From assembly GCA_965178125.1 (NCBI GenBank), contig CBCXTV010000009.1:1-49171 (forward strand): a stretch of 49,171 nt of DNA. The letters are read 5' to 3'. The position numbers and the translations under genes are program-made. The stretch is from Bilabrum cf. latius. Taxonomy: Eukaryota > Bigyra: Bicosoecida > Bigyra > Bicosoecida. Positions 38,041 through 46,508 of this stretch are shown piece by piece. Position 1 is the stretch's first letter; each line of letters opens with the position of its first letter. The notes beneath the pieces were generated by a model that had not been told where the DNA came from, did not search any database, and saw nothing but the letters and a program-made list of their open reading frames with translations.

Positions 38041-38240
38041 GTGCGTGTGGCACGTTCCGTCTCGATGGTGTGTTCCTCTTTGCGGTGGTACAGCGAATGC
38101 ATGGATGGATCTGCGTTGCGGTTGTTTTACTCTGTGTATAGGCCCGCCTTCGCGGTGACAGTCGTAACAGTTTGCTTGCGAGGCGTGCGGTCGACGTTTG
38201 AAATTGCGTGGTGTGGGTTCGTCACGTGGTTCTTGTCCCG

Positions 38241-38590
38241 TTCGCTCGCGCCCGCCCGTCCGCGCCCGCTCGGCCGCCCGCTCGCGTTCGCGCGTTCGCC
38301 GCGCCCGCGCGGTCGCCGGCGCGCGCCCGCCTTTGCGCCCTCGTGCGCCCGCCCGTTCGCCCGTCCGCGTTCGCCCGCCCGCTCGTCCGCCCGCGCATCC
38401 GCCCGCCCGCCCGCGCACCCGTGCGCTCGCTCATGTGCGCGCCAGCGTGCCCGTGCGCGCATCCGCCCGCGCGGCCGTCCGTCCGCGCGCCCGCTCGTTC
38501 GTCCGCTCATCCGCCCGTACGCCCGCCCGTTCGTTTGCGCGCACGTCCGGCCGCCTGCCTGTCCATTTGCAGGTCCGCCCGCCCGTGGTC
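38241..38590. repeat. CCCG-rich array 2 (U3)
   Basis: Matches U1, without the U2 indels. Confidence 0.85.
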
Positions 38591-38643
38591 CCATTCGATA
38601 CCTTCGCGCCATGAGATTTCTGTCATGGTTATGCGCACAAAGC

Positions 38644-38681
38644 CGAAATGACGAAATGAGCTTGTCGCCGTCGTCATTTCG
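38644..38681 (+). repeat. Conserved-loop hairpin H3 (U3)
   Basis: Identical to 9352-9389. Confidence 0.85.
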
Positions 38682-39319
38682 AGATTAGGAAAGTTGCCAG
38701 GTTCAGCGTTCATAGTCGCAATGACATTCAATTGCTGTTCCAAAGGAATCAGCGGTGTGATTCCTGCGCATCACAAATGTGCGAATGCATCCGAATGCCG
38801 ATCGTCCGCCGGGCGAAGACAGCGGACGAGGGTGCGCAATTCATCGATTCCATGCAGGAGCCTACAGGCGCGTGTTTGAGCCTGTTCTCATGACGGATCA
38901 CATTGTAGCAAGCTTGTGTTTTACATGAGGCTTCGCATGGGTGGTTTCGCCCCCACAGCGCTGTCGGCTGGAGACGAATCTGCAAGCGATTGATCCATTG
39001 CCTGTGGTAGGCAGAGTTTGCGAGTCGGGCATCATCGGACCGCAACCAGTACGGAAATTGTAGGCGTGATGCGTTGATGCAGTGTGATGTCAAGGCCATT
39101 GAGTGATGTGCGGCTACGCGTTACATTGGAACGGACCATGACGATATAGTCGTGTTGGCTGGCAGATTCCCTGTTTCGGAGGTTCGGCCTCGGATCTTGT
39201 CGTGTCGCGTTCGCTCGTTGACCAGCCCGGCTTATGCCATGGCTGGCACGTTGGATGCAGCGGCGATAGCGACGCAGAAACGCTCGCGGAACTCGACGTG
39301 TCAGACGGATTCGCGTTTG

Positions 39320-39490
39320 ATGGAAGTGAAGTTTGACGTCCGGGATGGTGTCGTGCTTGTGGCAACTGAGAAGCGGGACTGGTGTGCCAAGTTAGTTTTC
39401 GCAAAGCCTGGCGAAGTCGTGTTGGCGCCCGCTGGTATGCACATTGCAGGCATTTCGGATTGTTTTTCACGCGTGGATAGCTTGATGTGA
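39320..39490 (+). CDS. Small strand-rich ORF (U3)
   Basis: Same 56-codon frame as 10028-10198. Confidence 0.35.
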   Translation: MEVKFDVRDGVVLVATEKRDWCAKLVFAKPGEVVLAPAGMHIAGISDCFSRVDSLM

Positions 39491-39493
39491 GGC

Positions 39494-39944
39494 ATGTGCG
39501 ATGAGATGGTTCCGTATGACCAGCTTACAGTGTCTGGTCAACAACGGGCGCACAGACGGTTGTATAAATTGTTGAAGGATTTGAAGCATCGCATTTGTGT
39601 GGTCGAGGCAGCATCGTTTGCCGACGGTGCGGCTGTTCCGACTTCACGTGTGCGGAGACATACTTCTCCCACATGTGCCAGAAGAGCGTTGTCAACGTTC
39701 ATGTGTGTCTTAGCGCTCGAATCGAGGATGCTGGGCATTGTGTGGCAGACATCACTCGCTCTTTTGTTTTGGGGCAAGCAATCAGGAGATGGTGGAACGC
39801 CTTATCTTTTCTGAGTCGGCGGATCGTTTGCGTGGTTATTTTGTGGAGTGGACGCATCCGATGGAAATACAGGATCCCATCACCACCGTGATGGACACAG
39901 ACTCGTCGGGGTGCGACGACGGGCCGCACGGCACCTCCCAGTAA
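39494..39944 (+). pseudogene. Zinc-ribbon/OB-fold-like fragments (U3)
   Basis: Copy of 10202-10652. Confidence 0.3.
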
Positions 39945-39968
39945 ACGAGCCTGTCGCCGTTCGGGGGG
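39934..39968 (+). repeat. Conserved-loop hairpin H4 (U3)
   Basis: As in U2, with one G fewer than U1 in the right arm. Confidence 0.6.
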
Positions 39969-40133
39969 CCACGCCGCCGTCACCTCAGCGCAAGCCGTCG
40001 TGGCGCGTTTCAAGTGGGCGGCGTGAGCGGCGCGAGGGACTTCTCGCGCGAACGATCACAGTCGAGGCTCGGACTGGGGCCGTGTTTTGAAAAGCCCGTG
40101 CGCGTTCGTGTTTTCCCGTTTTTGTGCCTCGTT

Positions 40134-40399
40134 CCGCCCGTCTGCCCGCCCGCCCGCCCGCCCGCCCGCCCGCGCCCGCCTGCCCGCCCGCGCCCGCTCG
40201 CCCATCGTGCCCGCCCGCCGGCGCCCACCCGCCCGCCCGTCCGCGCGCCCGCCCGCGCTCGATCGCCCGCCCGTCCGTCCGCGCACATCCGGTCGTCCGC
40301 CCGCGCACGCGCGCGTGCCCACCCGCCAGCCCGCCCGGCTGCTCGTCCGGTCACTCGGTCGTTCGCCCGTTCGCCCGTTTGACCGCCCGCCCGCCCGGT
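40134..40399. repeat. CCCG-rich array 3 (U3)
   Basis: Copy of 10846-11116. Confidence 0.85.
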
Positions 40400-40753
40400 A
40401 GACGCATCGAGATATGTTTCATGTCCGTCATGTGGGTTTCCTTTTCCCGTTATGCACGACGATCTTTAAATAGCGGTTCGTGTATCTCGTGCTCCGGTCA
40501 GTTGGATGTCGTTTGGTCGTGAGGGTGTTCGGGCACAGTTCGTTTGGGGACAACTGGCGGTTGTCGCCACACGCGTTGTGGCGTCGACTCTTCGATCTCG
40601 TTGATTATGGCTTGAAAAACGATGACGGAAGCCACAGCGGGTGGTAAGTATCTCCAAAGGTGGAATCATGTGTACAGTGTTGCTCGATTTCAGCCCCGTG
40701 CGCCAAAAAAAACGGCCCCAATTTCGGTGCTGCTTTCGCCCCCGAAAAGCGAG

Positions 40754-40776
40754 CACGAAAAGTGAAGCCCGACTGT
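40754..40776. other. Half palindrome at the U3/D1 junction
   Basis: Only the left arm (with one A fewer), the central T and two further bases of the palindrome remain. The next bases match U1 from about 12409 in diverged form, so both a deletion of about 0.9 kb and the change from homogenised to diverged sequence fall here. Confidence 0.85.
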
Positions 40777-40903
40777 ATGGTGCTGTCGCGTTTCATTTTG
40801 CGAGCGACGTAAAACACGGTTCGAAGTTCGTATGAGGAAATTTTGGATGCTGATGCAGGCGAGCGTGTAGAAATTCGGTTCCGCGCATTCACTGCGTTTT
40901 TAC

Positions 40904-41353
40904 GTGCGCGCTCATACATGGCTTTCAGGAAAATCCCGTTTGTGCGCATGCGTTGTCGCCCACATGGCGAGCGATACCCACGCGCGTTGGGTCACAGCCC
41001 AATTGCAGCGGCAAGTCGGCACCCAGAGTGGTGCCCTTACTGTCGATTCCGTGACTTGTCTCGGTGAGCGGCAGGACGACGGAAGCACCAGACTGGTGGT
41101 GCGGACAACGTGGCGCGTTAACGTCGAGCGCCCGCCGGGTGTGCTCACGTTGCATGCGCGCATCAACGGCGCGGAGTTTCTTCCCTTCGTGGCTGGACGT
41201 GCCGGAGATGGCACCGTCCCCCCGAGCGGCGAGTTGTGGAACGACGAGCGCCGCGCTGGCGAGGCGCGGCGCGCGGCGCGTCGCAGCGCGGACTCGACCA
41301 GCGGTCGATCGCGCTCACCCCCGGCGCCTGTGTGGCAGCGCCGCGGCGGCTGA
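40904..41353 (+). CDS. Frame X without the stop (D1)
   Basis: 149 codons counted from a GTG. It contains MASDTHARWV, LVVRTTWRV and GELWNDE, with AGA where U1 and U2 have TGA. One extra G upstream (ACTGCG against ACTCG) puts the N-terminal part seen in U1 out of frame, so the start is uncertain. No family recognised. Confidence 0.4.
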   Translation: MRAHTWLSGKSRLCACVVAHMASDTHARWVTAQLQRQVGTQSGALTVDSVTCLGERQDDGSTRLVVRTTWRVNVERPPGVLTLHARINGAEFLPFVAGRAGDGTVPPSGELWNDERRAGEARRAARRSADSTSGRSRSPPAPVWQRRGG

Positions 41354-41371
41354 TGCGGTGAGTGATCGCGT

Positions 41372-41402
41372 CGAACTAAAACGAGCCTTTCGCCGTGGTT
41401 CG
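41372..41402 (+). repeat. Conserved-loop hairpin H5' (D1)
   Basis: Same stem CGAAC..GTTCG and loop as H5, with one extra A at the stem-loop boundary. Confidence 0.65.
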
Positions 41403-41601
41403 GCGTCATGTCCAGAGGGGTCCGGCGCGCGGGCGCGTGCGATGGCGTGGATGCCGTCGGCGCCTTCACGACTCCTGCAGCGGGCGGCTGTTCAACTCGA
41501 GGATGAATGCACATTGTCATTTTATGCATATGAGCGTTGAAATTTCCAATTTTCATTTGTTGCGGGTATTTGGCGATTGGTTTTGTTTCACAGCATGAAA
41601 C

Positions 41602-42110
41602 ATGTCGGAAATGCTGGTGTATGCGGAAGATTGCAGATTGCACATATTCATGTCGTGACATAACATGTGCTGACGTATGTGAACGCTGCGGAATCCATGT
41701 CCGCCCGCGCTTATCGCGTCATTTCTTTACTGGGATGGATTCCGTCCGGGCCCACGCGCGTCTTCGCACACCGATGCCGAAGAGGAAGAAGCGTCAGCCC
41801 GACGAAAGGCATCGGCGGCACATGGCTGCCGGTCCACGCAGCGCACGCGACGGAGCTCCAGCGCAGCGGGGAGGCCACGCTGCAGGCGCGTCGCGGAGCG
41901 CCGACACCGGCCGGAAGTCGCGCCGCAGGAAGCAGAGCCAGCGCGAGCGATAGTCTCGTCATCGATTTCGATGACATTCTTGTCGATGCCGGATTGTCAG
42001 CGCGTGATGAGATCGGTCATCTCACGCGCAACAGAAGTACCTATGCGGACTTCGAGCCGCAGAGGTTCGTCCACATGGTGAACGGTCGGCCAGTCGTGGT
42101 GCTCCCATGA
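41602..42110 (+). pseudogene. Frame Y, frameshifted but without the stops (D1)
   Basis: The Cys-rich part (CTYSCRDITCADVCERCGIH, then PKRKKRQPDE) and the C-terminal part (SLVIDFDDILVD, STYADFEPQRF) lie in different frames because of an extra A in CGACGAAAGG. The codons equivalent to the U1 TAG and TGA are CAG and TCA. Confidence 0.4.
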
Positions 42111-42244
42111 AGCAGTCGTAACATGACACGCATTCTTTTGTGCCGAGCATTGGGTCTTACGCCATTTCGAGGAGCTGTGATGTGTGGCGTGATTTCACGG
42201 GACAGGACATGTCGGTCAATGCACGAACTTTCGCAATTGTGAAC

Positions 42245-42303
42245 CGGGGAACGAGCCCTTGCCGCCCCGTTACATGCCGGGAAACGAGCCTACCGCCGTC
42301 CCG
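42245..42303 (+). repeat. Conserved-loop hairpins H6' and H7' (D1)
   Basis: H6' 42245-42269 has the same CGGGG/CCCCG stem with a 15-base loop (one base lost). H7' 42278-42303 has the CGGGA/TCCCG stem with the loop AACGAGCCTACCGCCG. The stems are kept while flanks and loops have changed. Confidence 0.75.
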
Positions 42304-42319
42304 TGCATAAGCTCGTCAC

Positions 42320-42538
42320 ATGTCTCATTGGCTTTTTGAGCAATCGGACCATTTCTTATTCCAGGCGCTGATTGTGACGCACTTCGGCGCCGACCCAAAC
42401 GACGCCGGGACATACCTGGCGGAGAAGCTACTGCCGCTGCAACCACTGGTTTGCATCGCGCGGACGACCGCGTTGCAACCAGGATGCGATCGGTCGACGA
42501 CAGTGCGAAGCTGGTGGGAGGATGGTAGCACGCATTAG
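42320..42538 (+). CDS. Frame Z, small conserved ORF (D1)
   Basis: 72 codons from ATG 42320 to TAG 42538. Shares IVTHFGADPNDAGTYL and TTALQPGCDRSTTVRSWWE with U1, differing at roughly one residue in nine. It lies 17 bases after H7'. No family recognised. Confidence 0.45.
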   Translation: MSHWLFEQSDHFLFQALIVTHFGADPNDAGTYLAEKLLPLQPLVCIARTTALQPGCDRSTTVRSWWEDGSTH

Positions 42539-42664
42539 GAAAGCATGGAGTCATCACAGTGTGGATCGTGTTTGGCATCAGCATTTGACGTGATGTGCCA
42601 TTGTCGCGGACAACAGTCGTGCCAGCGGTGGCGTATACGCGCAATAGTACATGCCAGTGACCCC

Positions 42665-42967
42665 ATGTCGTATGCTCAGGACTACTTCATCCCGCTGGCG
42701 CTCGACGAGCGCTGGCCCGATGACGTCCTCTTTTTGTGCTTCGAAGAGGATTTTCGCTTCGAGCCGGACGCGGCGCCGGCGCCGAGACCACGCGGAAGCG
42801 TGGCGCTGGAGCTGCAAGCGATGCGCGACGCAGGCAGGAGCCTCCAGCCCCCTGCGGTGGCTCAGCAACCGCAGCCGGACCGACGGCTGAAACAGGCGGA
42901 TGAGCACGTATTTTTTGAAGGAGGAAGGGTCACTTGGCATGATAGCGTGAAGAAAGGACAGGCATGA
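42665..42967 (+). CDS. GT25-like N-terminal fragment in the cassette
   Basis: 100 codons from ATG 42665. Residues 20-32 (DDVLFLCFEEDFRF) resemble the acidic metal-binding strand of glycosyltransferases of the GT25 (LPS glycosyltransferase) type, a loose match made by eye. The C-terminus is Pro/Gln-rich. The stop TGA lies inside hairpin H8'. The continuation is found in broken frames at 43040-43610. Confidence 0.35.
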   Translation: MSYAQDYFIPLALDERWPDDVLFLCFEEDFRFEPDAAPAPRPRGSVALELQAMRDAGRSLQPPAVAQQPQPDRRLKQADEHVFFEGGRVTWHDSVKKGQA

Positions 42968-42983
42968 GCCTTTCGCCACCTGT
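42958..42983 (+). repeat. Conserved-loop hairpin H8' (cassette)
   Basis: Perfect 5-bp stem ACAGG/CCTGT around the loop CATGAGCCTTTCGCCA. The stem is unrelated to the others but fully paired. Absent from U1-U3. Confidence 0.7.
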
Positions 42984-43039
42984 GATGATCGCACAGTCGC
43001 CGACGAACTGACGCGACGTGCACGTGCATGAGTACGCAT

Positions 43040-43640
43040 CTTCTTTCCATTTCCCGAAGTTGTCGCACCCATATCGCAGGCGGGCCACTTCGTCGCGATC
43101 CAGTTGCGGCCGACGGAACGCCACATCGCGTGCCCACAAGTTCTAGAAGATGTGTGCGCCATAGCAACGCAAGCGCATCGTGCGAGCTGCGGTGATATCG
43201 TTTGGAGCGGGTGGGCGTGCGGCCAGCCGGGGACAGAACGTGCGCGATGAGGCACAGTTTGGCTTCGGATCGCAGTTCATCATGGTGACGAAGAGCGGCG
43301 CGACGACGATGATGGAGTCCATGAAGAAACCCGATGAACTCGGGGAACCCGAGGGCACTGGGACCTGGACTTGAAATGGTTCCTTGGAACCAAGGGCCGA
43401 GCGGCCCGAGCGTGCTACGTCGTGCCCGGAAATCGGCGCCTGCGTGGAGCATGTGTCCCATTGCGACACTGCACATGGACCAGGTTGGGTGCGCCCGTCC
43501 GCGTGGACAGAACGTTGGGTGTGCCCCAGGAACGCGCCGCAGTCAAGACCCCCGCGGACGGCAGAAGTTCCTCGCGAGCTTCGAGAAGAAGGGCAAGTGC
43601 CAACGTCTCGCGACGCTGGCCGACGCGGCCTACGCCGGCC
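43040..43640 (+). pseudogene. Broken continuation of the GT25-like gene
   Basis: Successive plus-strand segments in changing frames look like one protein: LEDVCAIATQAHRASCGDIV near 43145, then FGSQFIMVTKSGATTMMESM near 43252, then GTKGRAARACYVVP near 43385, then a Cys/His-rich stretch near 43435, then QKFLASFEKKGKCQRL near 43560. At least three frameshifts separate them. The QFIMVTKSGA-type segment would suit the C-terminal half of the same glycosyltransferase-like protein. Introns could explain some shifts, but no good splice pairs are visible. Confidence 0.4.
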
Positions 43641-43926
43641 GCGCACCGATGGCTCAGCCATTGGGCGTTCCCGGAGCCCATGCCAGCGTGGGCCGTAGGC
43701 CCAGCGGACGCGGACGCTTGGTTCGCCGATCCGCGGGCGCTGCGGCCGCCGACGCGCGACGAAGGTGGCCGATTTTCCTTTTTCTTTTGGGGCTAAGGAG
43801 TTGAAACGTCCGTGCTATAGCGCTGAAAAAAAACGGGGGGAGGGCGGGCGTCCATCACATCACAGGCGAGGCGCAGTCGTCCACGACGAAAGGCCGCGGC
43901 CGCAAGGGAAAAGGCGGCGGACGGTC

Positions 43927-43956
43927 GGGTCGGAACGAGCCTTCTGCCGCCGATCC
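43927..43956 (+). repeat. Conserved-loop hairpin H9' (cassette)
   Basis: 7-bp stem GGGTCGG/CCGATCC (one G-T pair) around the loop AACGAGCCTTCTGCCG. Confidence 0.75.
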
Positions 43957-44130
43957 CACCGTCGAAAACCGTCGGTGCCGACTCGTCAGGGGCGCCGCGC
44001 ACCAAGCGCGAGCAGCGCCGTTTGAGACAGATCGGCCAGAGCTTCGGTACCGCTACTGGGTGCGCAACCCGACGGAGGCGAAATACAGGGGACTCCACAA
44101 TTCAGGAACCTATCAAAACAATTTCGGCAC

Positions 44131-44292
44131 ATGAGTGTTGCGATGATAGCATTCGACAATGACGTCACGCCAGTCCGCGCCACACTCCAAAATGGCATCG
44201 TTTTCATGTCGAAGCAACAGTGGCTCGACGAAGGCCGGACTATCTTGCGGCCAACCGTGTCCGCACGATGCGAAACGCGTGCGCACGTGTGA
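44131..44292 (+). CDS. Small ORF in the cassette (53 residues)
   Basis: ATG 44131 to TGA 44292. Composition is protein-like (MIAFDNDVTPVRATLQNG, then MSKQQWLDEGRTI). It overlaps by ATGA the end of another protein-like open stretch (ELRYRYWVRNPTEAKYRG near 44040). These are probably remnants of one frameshifted gene. No family recognised. Confidence 0.3.
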   Translation: MSVAMIAFDNDVTPVRATLQNGIVFMSKQQWLDEGRTILRPTVSARCETRAHV

Positions 44293-45370
44293 GGGTTGCC
44301 GGGTAGCACGCTAGCATACAAAGGCTGACTTCGTGTACGCCGCGCGGAACAGCATCCAGCGGCAGCCGCTGGACGCGAACGTGGCGTACGCGCGCTGGAG
44401 CCGGCAGCCGGTGCCGCTGCCGCAGTGACAGCCGTCGACGACGGCGAGGCCTTCAGAGAGACTCTTGTCCCGCATGATGCTGCGCAATCAGCAGACCTAG
44501 ATAACATGGGAATGCGAACGCGTAATGGACCAGTCACATCTCATGCGTTCCGACATTTTGTGCAGGTGACCATCCGCGCGATTTGTCCGCTCCACCATCT
44601 CCCCCCCTTACCAATCACCAGCCCCGCCTCCCGCCCCGACTGACCCCACGCACACTCCATCGACACCCCCCCCCCCCCCCACCAGCATCATCCCGCCACT
44701 ATCCCGGCCTCCCCACCGCCAGCCCAGAGTCGTTTCGAGCAGCCGATTTGCACCAGGCACGGGAAAAGCCCGGTGATGCAACACGCTCAAATCTTCCATA
44801 CCACTATAGGATAAGCGACCGCACGAGAACCGAACCCGGCGCTCCACAATCATCCGGCTTGTCGGTTATTTTTAGGTCTCGCATGTTCCGGTCGCAGCAT
44901 GAATACTGTCGGGTTATGTCGAGAACCGCAAGTTAGTCAGGGTGCATTCGTTGTCATGTCAGTGCGACGAAGACCGCACAAAGAAACCGATTTGCGTAAC
45001 AGCCGACCATGCTGCGCAAACCATGCGACGGCCAGCGAATGTGTGTGTGCGAGCTCGCGACAAGCACGCTAGCATATTGAGGTCGCGCTCCGATACGCTG
45101 CGAGTGACGGCATTGGACCACGACTGCGGAACGCGAACGGGTTGCACGCGCACTGGAGTCGCCGGCCGGCACCTTTGCCGCCGAGGCAACCGTCGACGGC
45201 AACAAGGCGCGAGGACGGAACAAGCTCTCACCGGACGGTGCGTCGCCAGCACGGCTACGCAACTCAGGCGCGCGAAACCGACTTGGATCGAGCGCATGTG
45301 ACGCGCTCCGACATCATCCACAGGCAACCACACGCCCGACCATCCGTCCTAACCCTTTCCTCGTCCCACC
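44250..45370. repeat. Diverged direct duplication in the cassette
   Basis: 44250-44620 and 45008-45370 align loosely, sharing GCACGCTAGCATA, GAACG...GCACGCGCACTGGAG-like, CCGTCGAC and GC(G/T)CCGACAT...CAGG phrases in the same order. I see no gene in either copy. Confidence 0.5.
44666..44680. repeat. Poly-C tract (15 C)
   Basis: A run of 15 C inside a C-rich stretch (44590-44700). Length is likely to be unreliable in sequencing. Confidence 0.9.
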
Positions 45371-45585
45371 ACGTTCATCCCCACCCCACCCGCCCCGACA
45401 CACCCACGCGCACGACCAAGCCACCCCCCCATCCACATACTTCTCACTCCCTCCCACCGGTCTCCCGTCCCGCAGCCCCGACCACCCCAGGGCGCATCCG
45501 GAACCGTGTGGGTCGTGTGTAAGGTGTGACACGATCTGGGATGCCAAGGCTTGTAAGTCAATGCACATGCTTTCGAGATTGTCAG
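45371..45585. other. C-rich spacer before the D2 edge
   Basis: No supported gene. It ends at CAGCCGAGGAAG, where homology to the transposon-like module begins. Confidence 0.45.
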
Positions 45586-45619
45586 CCGAGGAAGAAACCA
45601 TCACGGCTCCATCTTCAGC

Positions 45620-45645
45620 CGGGAAACGAGCCTTCAGCCGTCCCG
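45620..45645 (+). repeat. Conserved-loop hairpin H1' (D2)
   Basis: Same stem and loop as H1, in a diverged context. Confidence 0.75.
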
Positions 45646-45717
45646 CGTATGAAGTGGTCTCATGTCGTCAGTATCTCCGTTGCGCAATCAAGGGTTCCTT
45701 ATGTTTGGCGTAAACGT

Positions 45718-46082
45718 GCTCGCCCGCCCGGACCCGCCCCGCCCGCCCGCCAGCGCCCGCGCGCCCGCGCACAGCCGGCCCGCCCGCCCACCAGCGTCCG
45801 ACCGCCCACCCGCAAGGGCCCGCCCGCCCGCCCGCCCGCGCCCGCCCGCCCGCCCGCCCGTCCGCCCGCTCGTCCGCCCGCCCGCCCGCGCAGGCGACCG
45901 CCCGCCCGTGCGGGCGCCCGCCCGCCCACCCGAGCGCCCGCCCGCCCGCCCGCCCGCCCGCCCGCCCGCGCGCCCGCCCGCCCGCCCGCCCGCCCACCCG
46001 CCCGCCCGCCCGCCCGCACACCCGCCCGCCCGCACGCCCGACCGCCCGCCAGCCCACCCGCTTGCCCGCCCCGCCCGCCCAC
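45718..46082. repeat. CCCG-rich array 1 (D2)
   Basis: Counterpart of array 1, with a similar length (about 365 bases) but a different internal order of variants. Confidence 0.9.
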
Positions 46083-46130
46083 TGGTGACGTTGGCGAAAC
46101 GACAGTTTTCGCTGTGCCCATCTCCACCAT

Positions 46131-46171
46131 ATCGAAATGATGAAACGAGCCCGTCGCCGTCTTCATTTCCA
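46131..46171 (+). repeat. Conserved-loop hairpin H2' (D2)
   Basis: Same loop as H2. The stem is kept except for one base near its outer end (TTTCC instead of TTTCG). Confidence 0.75.
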
Positions 46172-46508
46172 TCTCAGCATGCTCGCAGAATCGATCAGGC
46201 ATAATCGCTCCGGCAATCAATTCCGGGAAAGTGAAATCACCCGCAAGTCTACCGCGCACGGCAGGGCGCGCGGACATTTGCACACGAACGACCGGCCGAG
46301 CAACGACAGCACAAAAGTGCACGCGACACACCGATACCATGCACCAATGCACGGGCGCATGTTCGAAAGGGGGCTCCGGATCGAGCACACTGTCGGAAAT
46401 GGGCCTTGACATGAAACTTCCCATCAGTGGCTCGCCCCGTATTGCTCTCGGCTCGAGACACATCCTCCTTCGCTGTGTACGATCGAATCGTACCACCATA
46501 CTCGGGCC

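Larger units (their letters stand above)
29298..40776. repeat. Tandem unit U3, near-identical part only
   Basis: Third copy, collinear with U1 1 to about 11490. The match ends two bases past the centre of the palindrome seen intact at 11467-11509 and 26117-26159. Beyond this point the sequence becomes the diverged unit, and the equivalent of U1 11491-12408 is missing. Confidence 0.95.
40777..42645. repeat. Diverged unit, segment D1 (matches U1 12409-14263)
   Basis: Collinear with U1 12409-14263 but clearly diverged, with many substitutions and scattered indels, unlike the near-identity among U1-U3. It contains counterparts of frames X, Y and Z and of hairpins H5, H6 and H7. It lacks the stop codons that interrupt X and Y in U1 and U2, but has its own frameshifts. 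Confidence 0.9.
42646..45585. other. Variable cassette unique to the diverged unit
   Basis: About 2.94 kb with no counterpart in U1-U3. In U1 the corresponding interval, from 14263 through the unit join to 2536, is about 2.92 kb and holds a minus-strand exon and minisatellites instead. The cassette carries a broken glycosyltransferase-like gene, two further hairpins of the conserved-loop family, and a diverged internal duplication. Confidence 0.8.

Noticed and set aside
1-40776. The tandem array dismissed as an assembly artefact
   Set aside because: Cannot be excluded, but unit-specific differences (the 9-base insertion in U2, distinct tract lengths) argue for distinct copies rather than one copy repeated by software.
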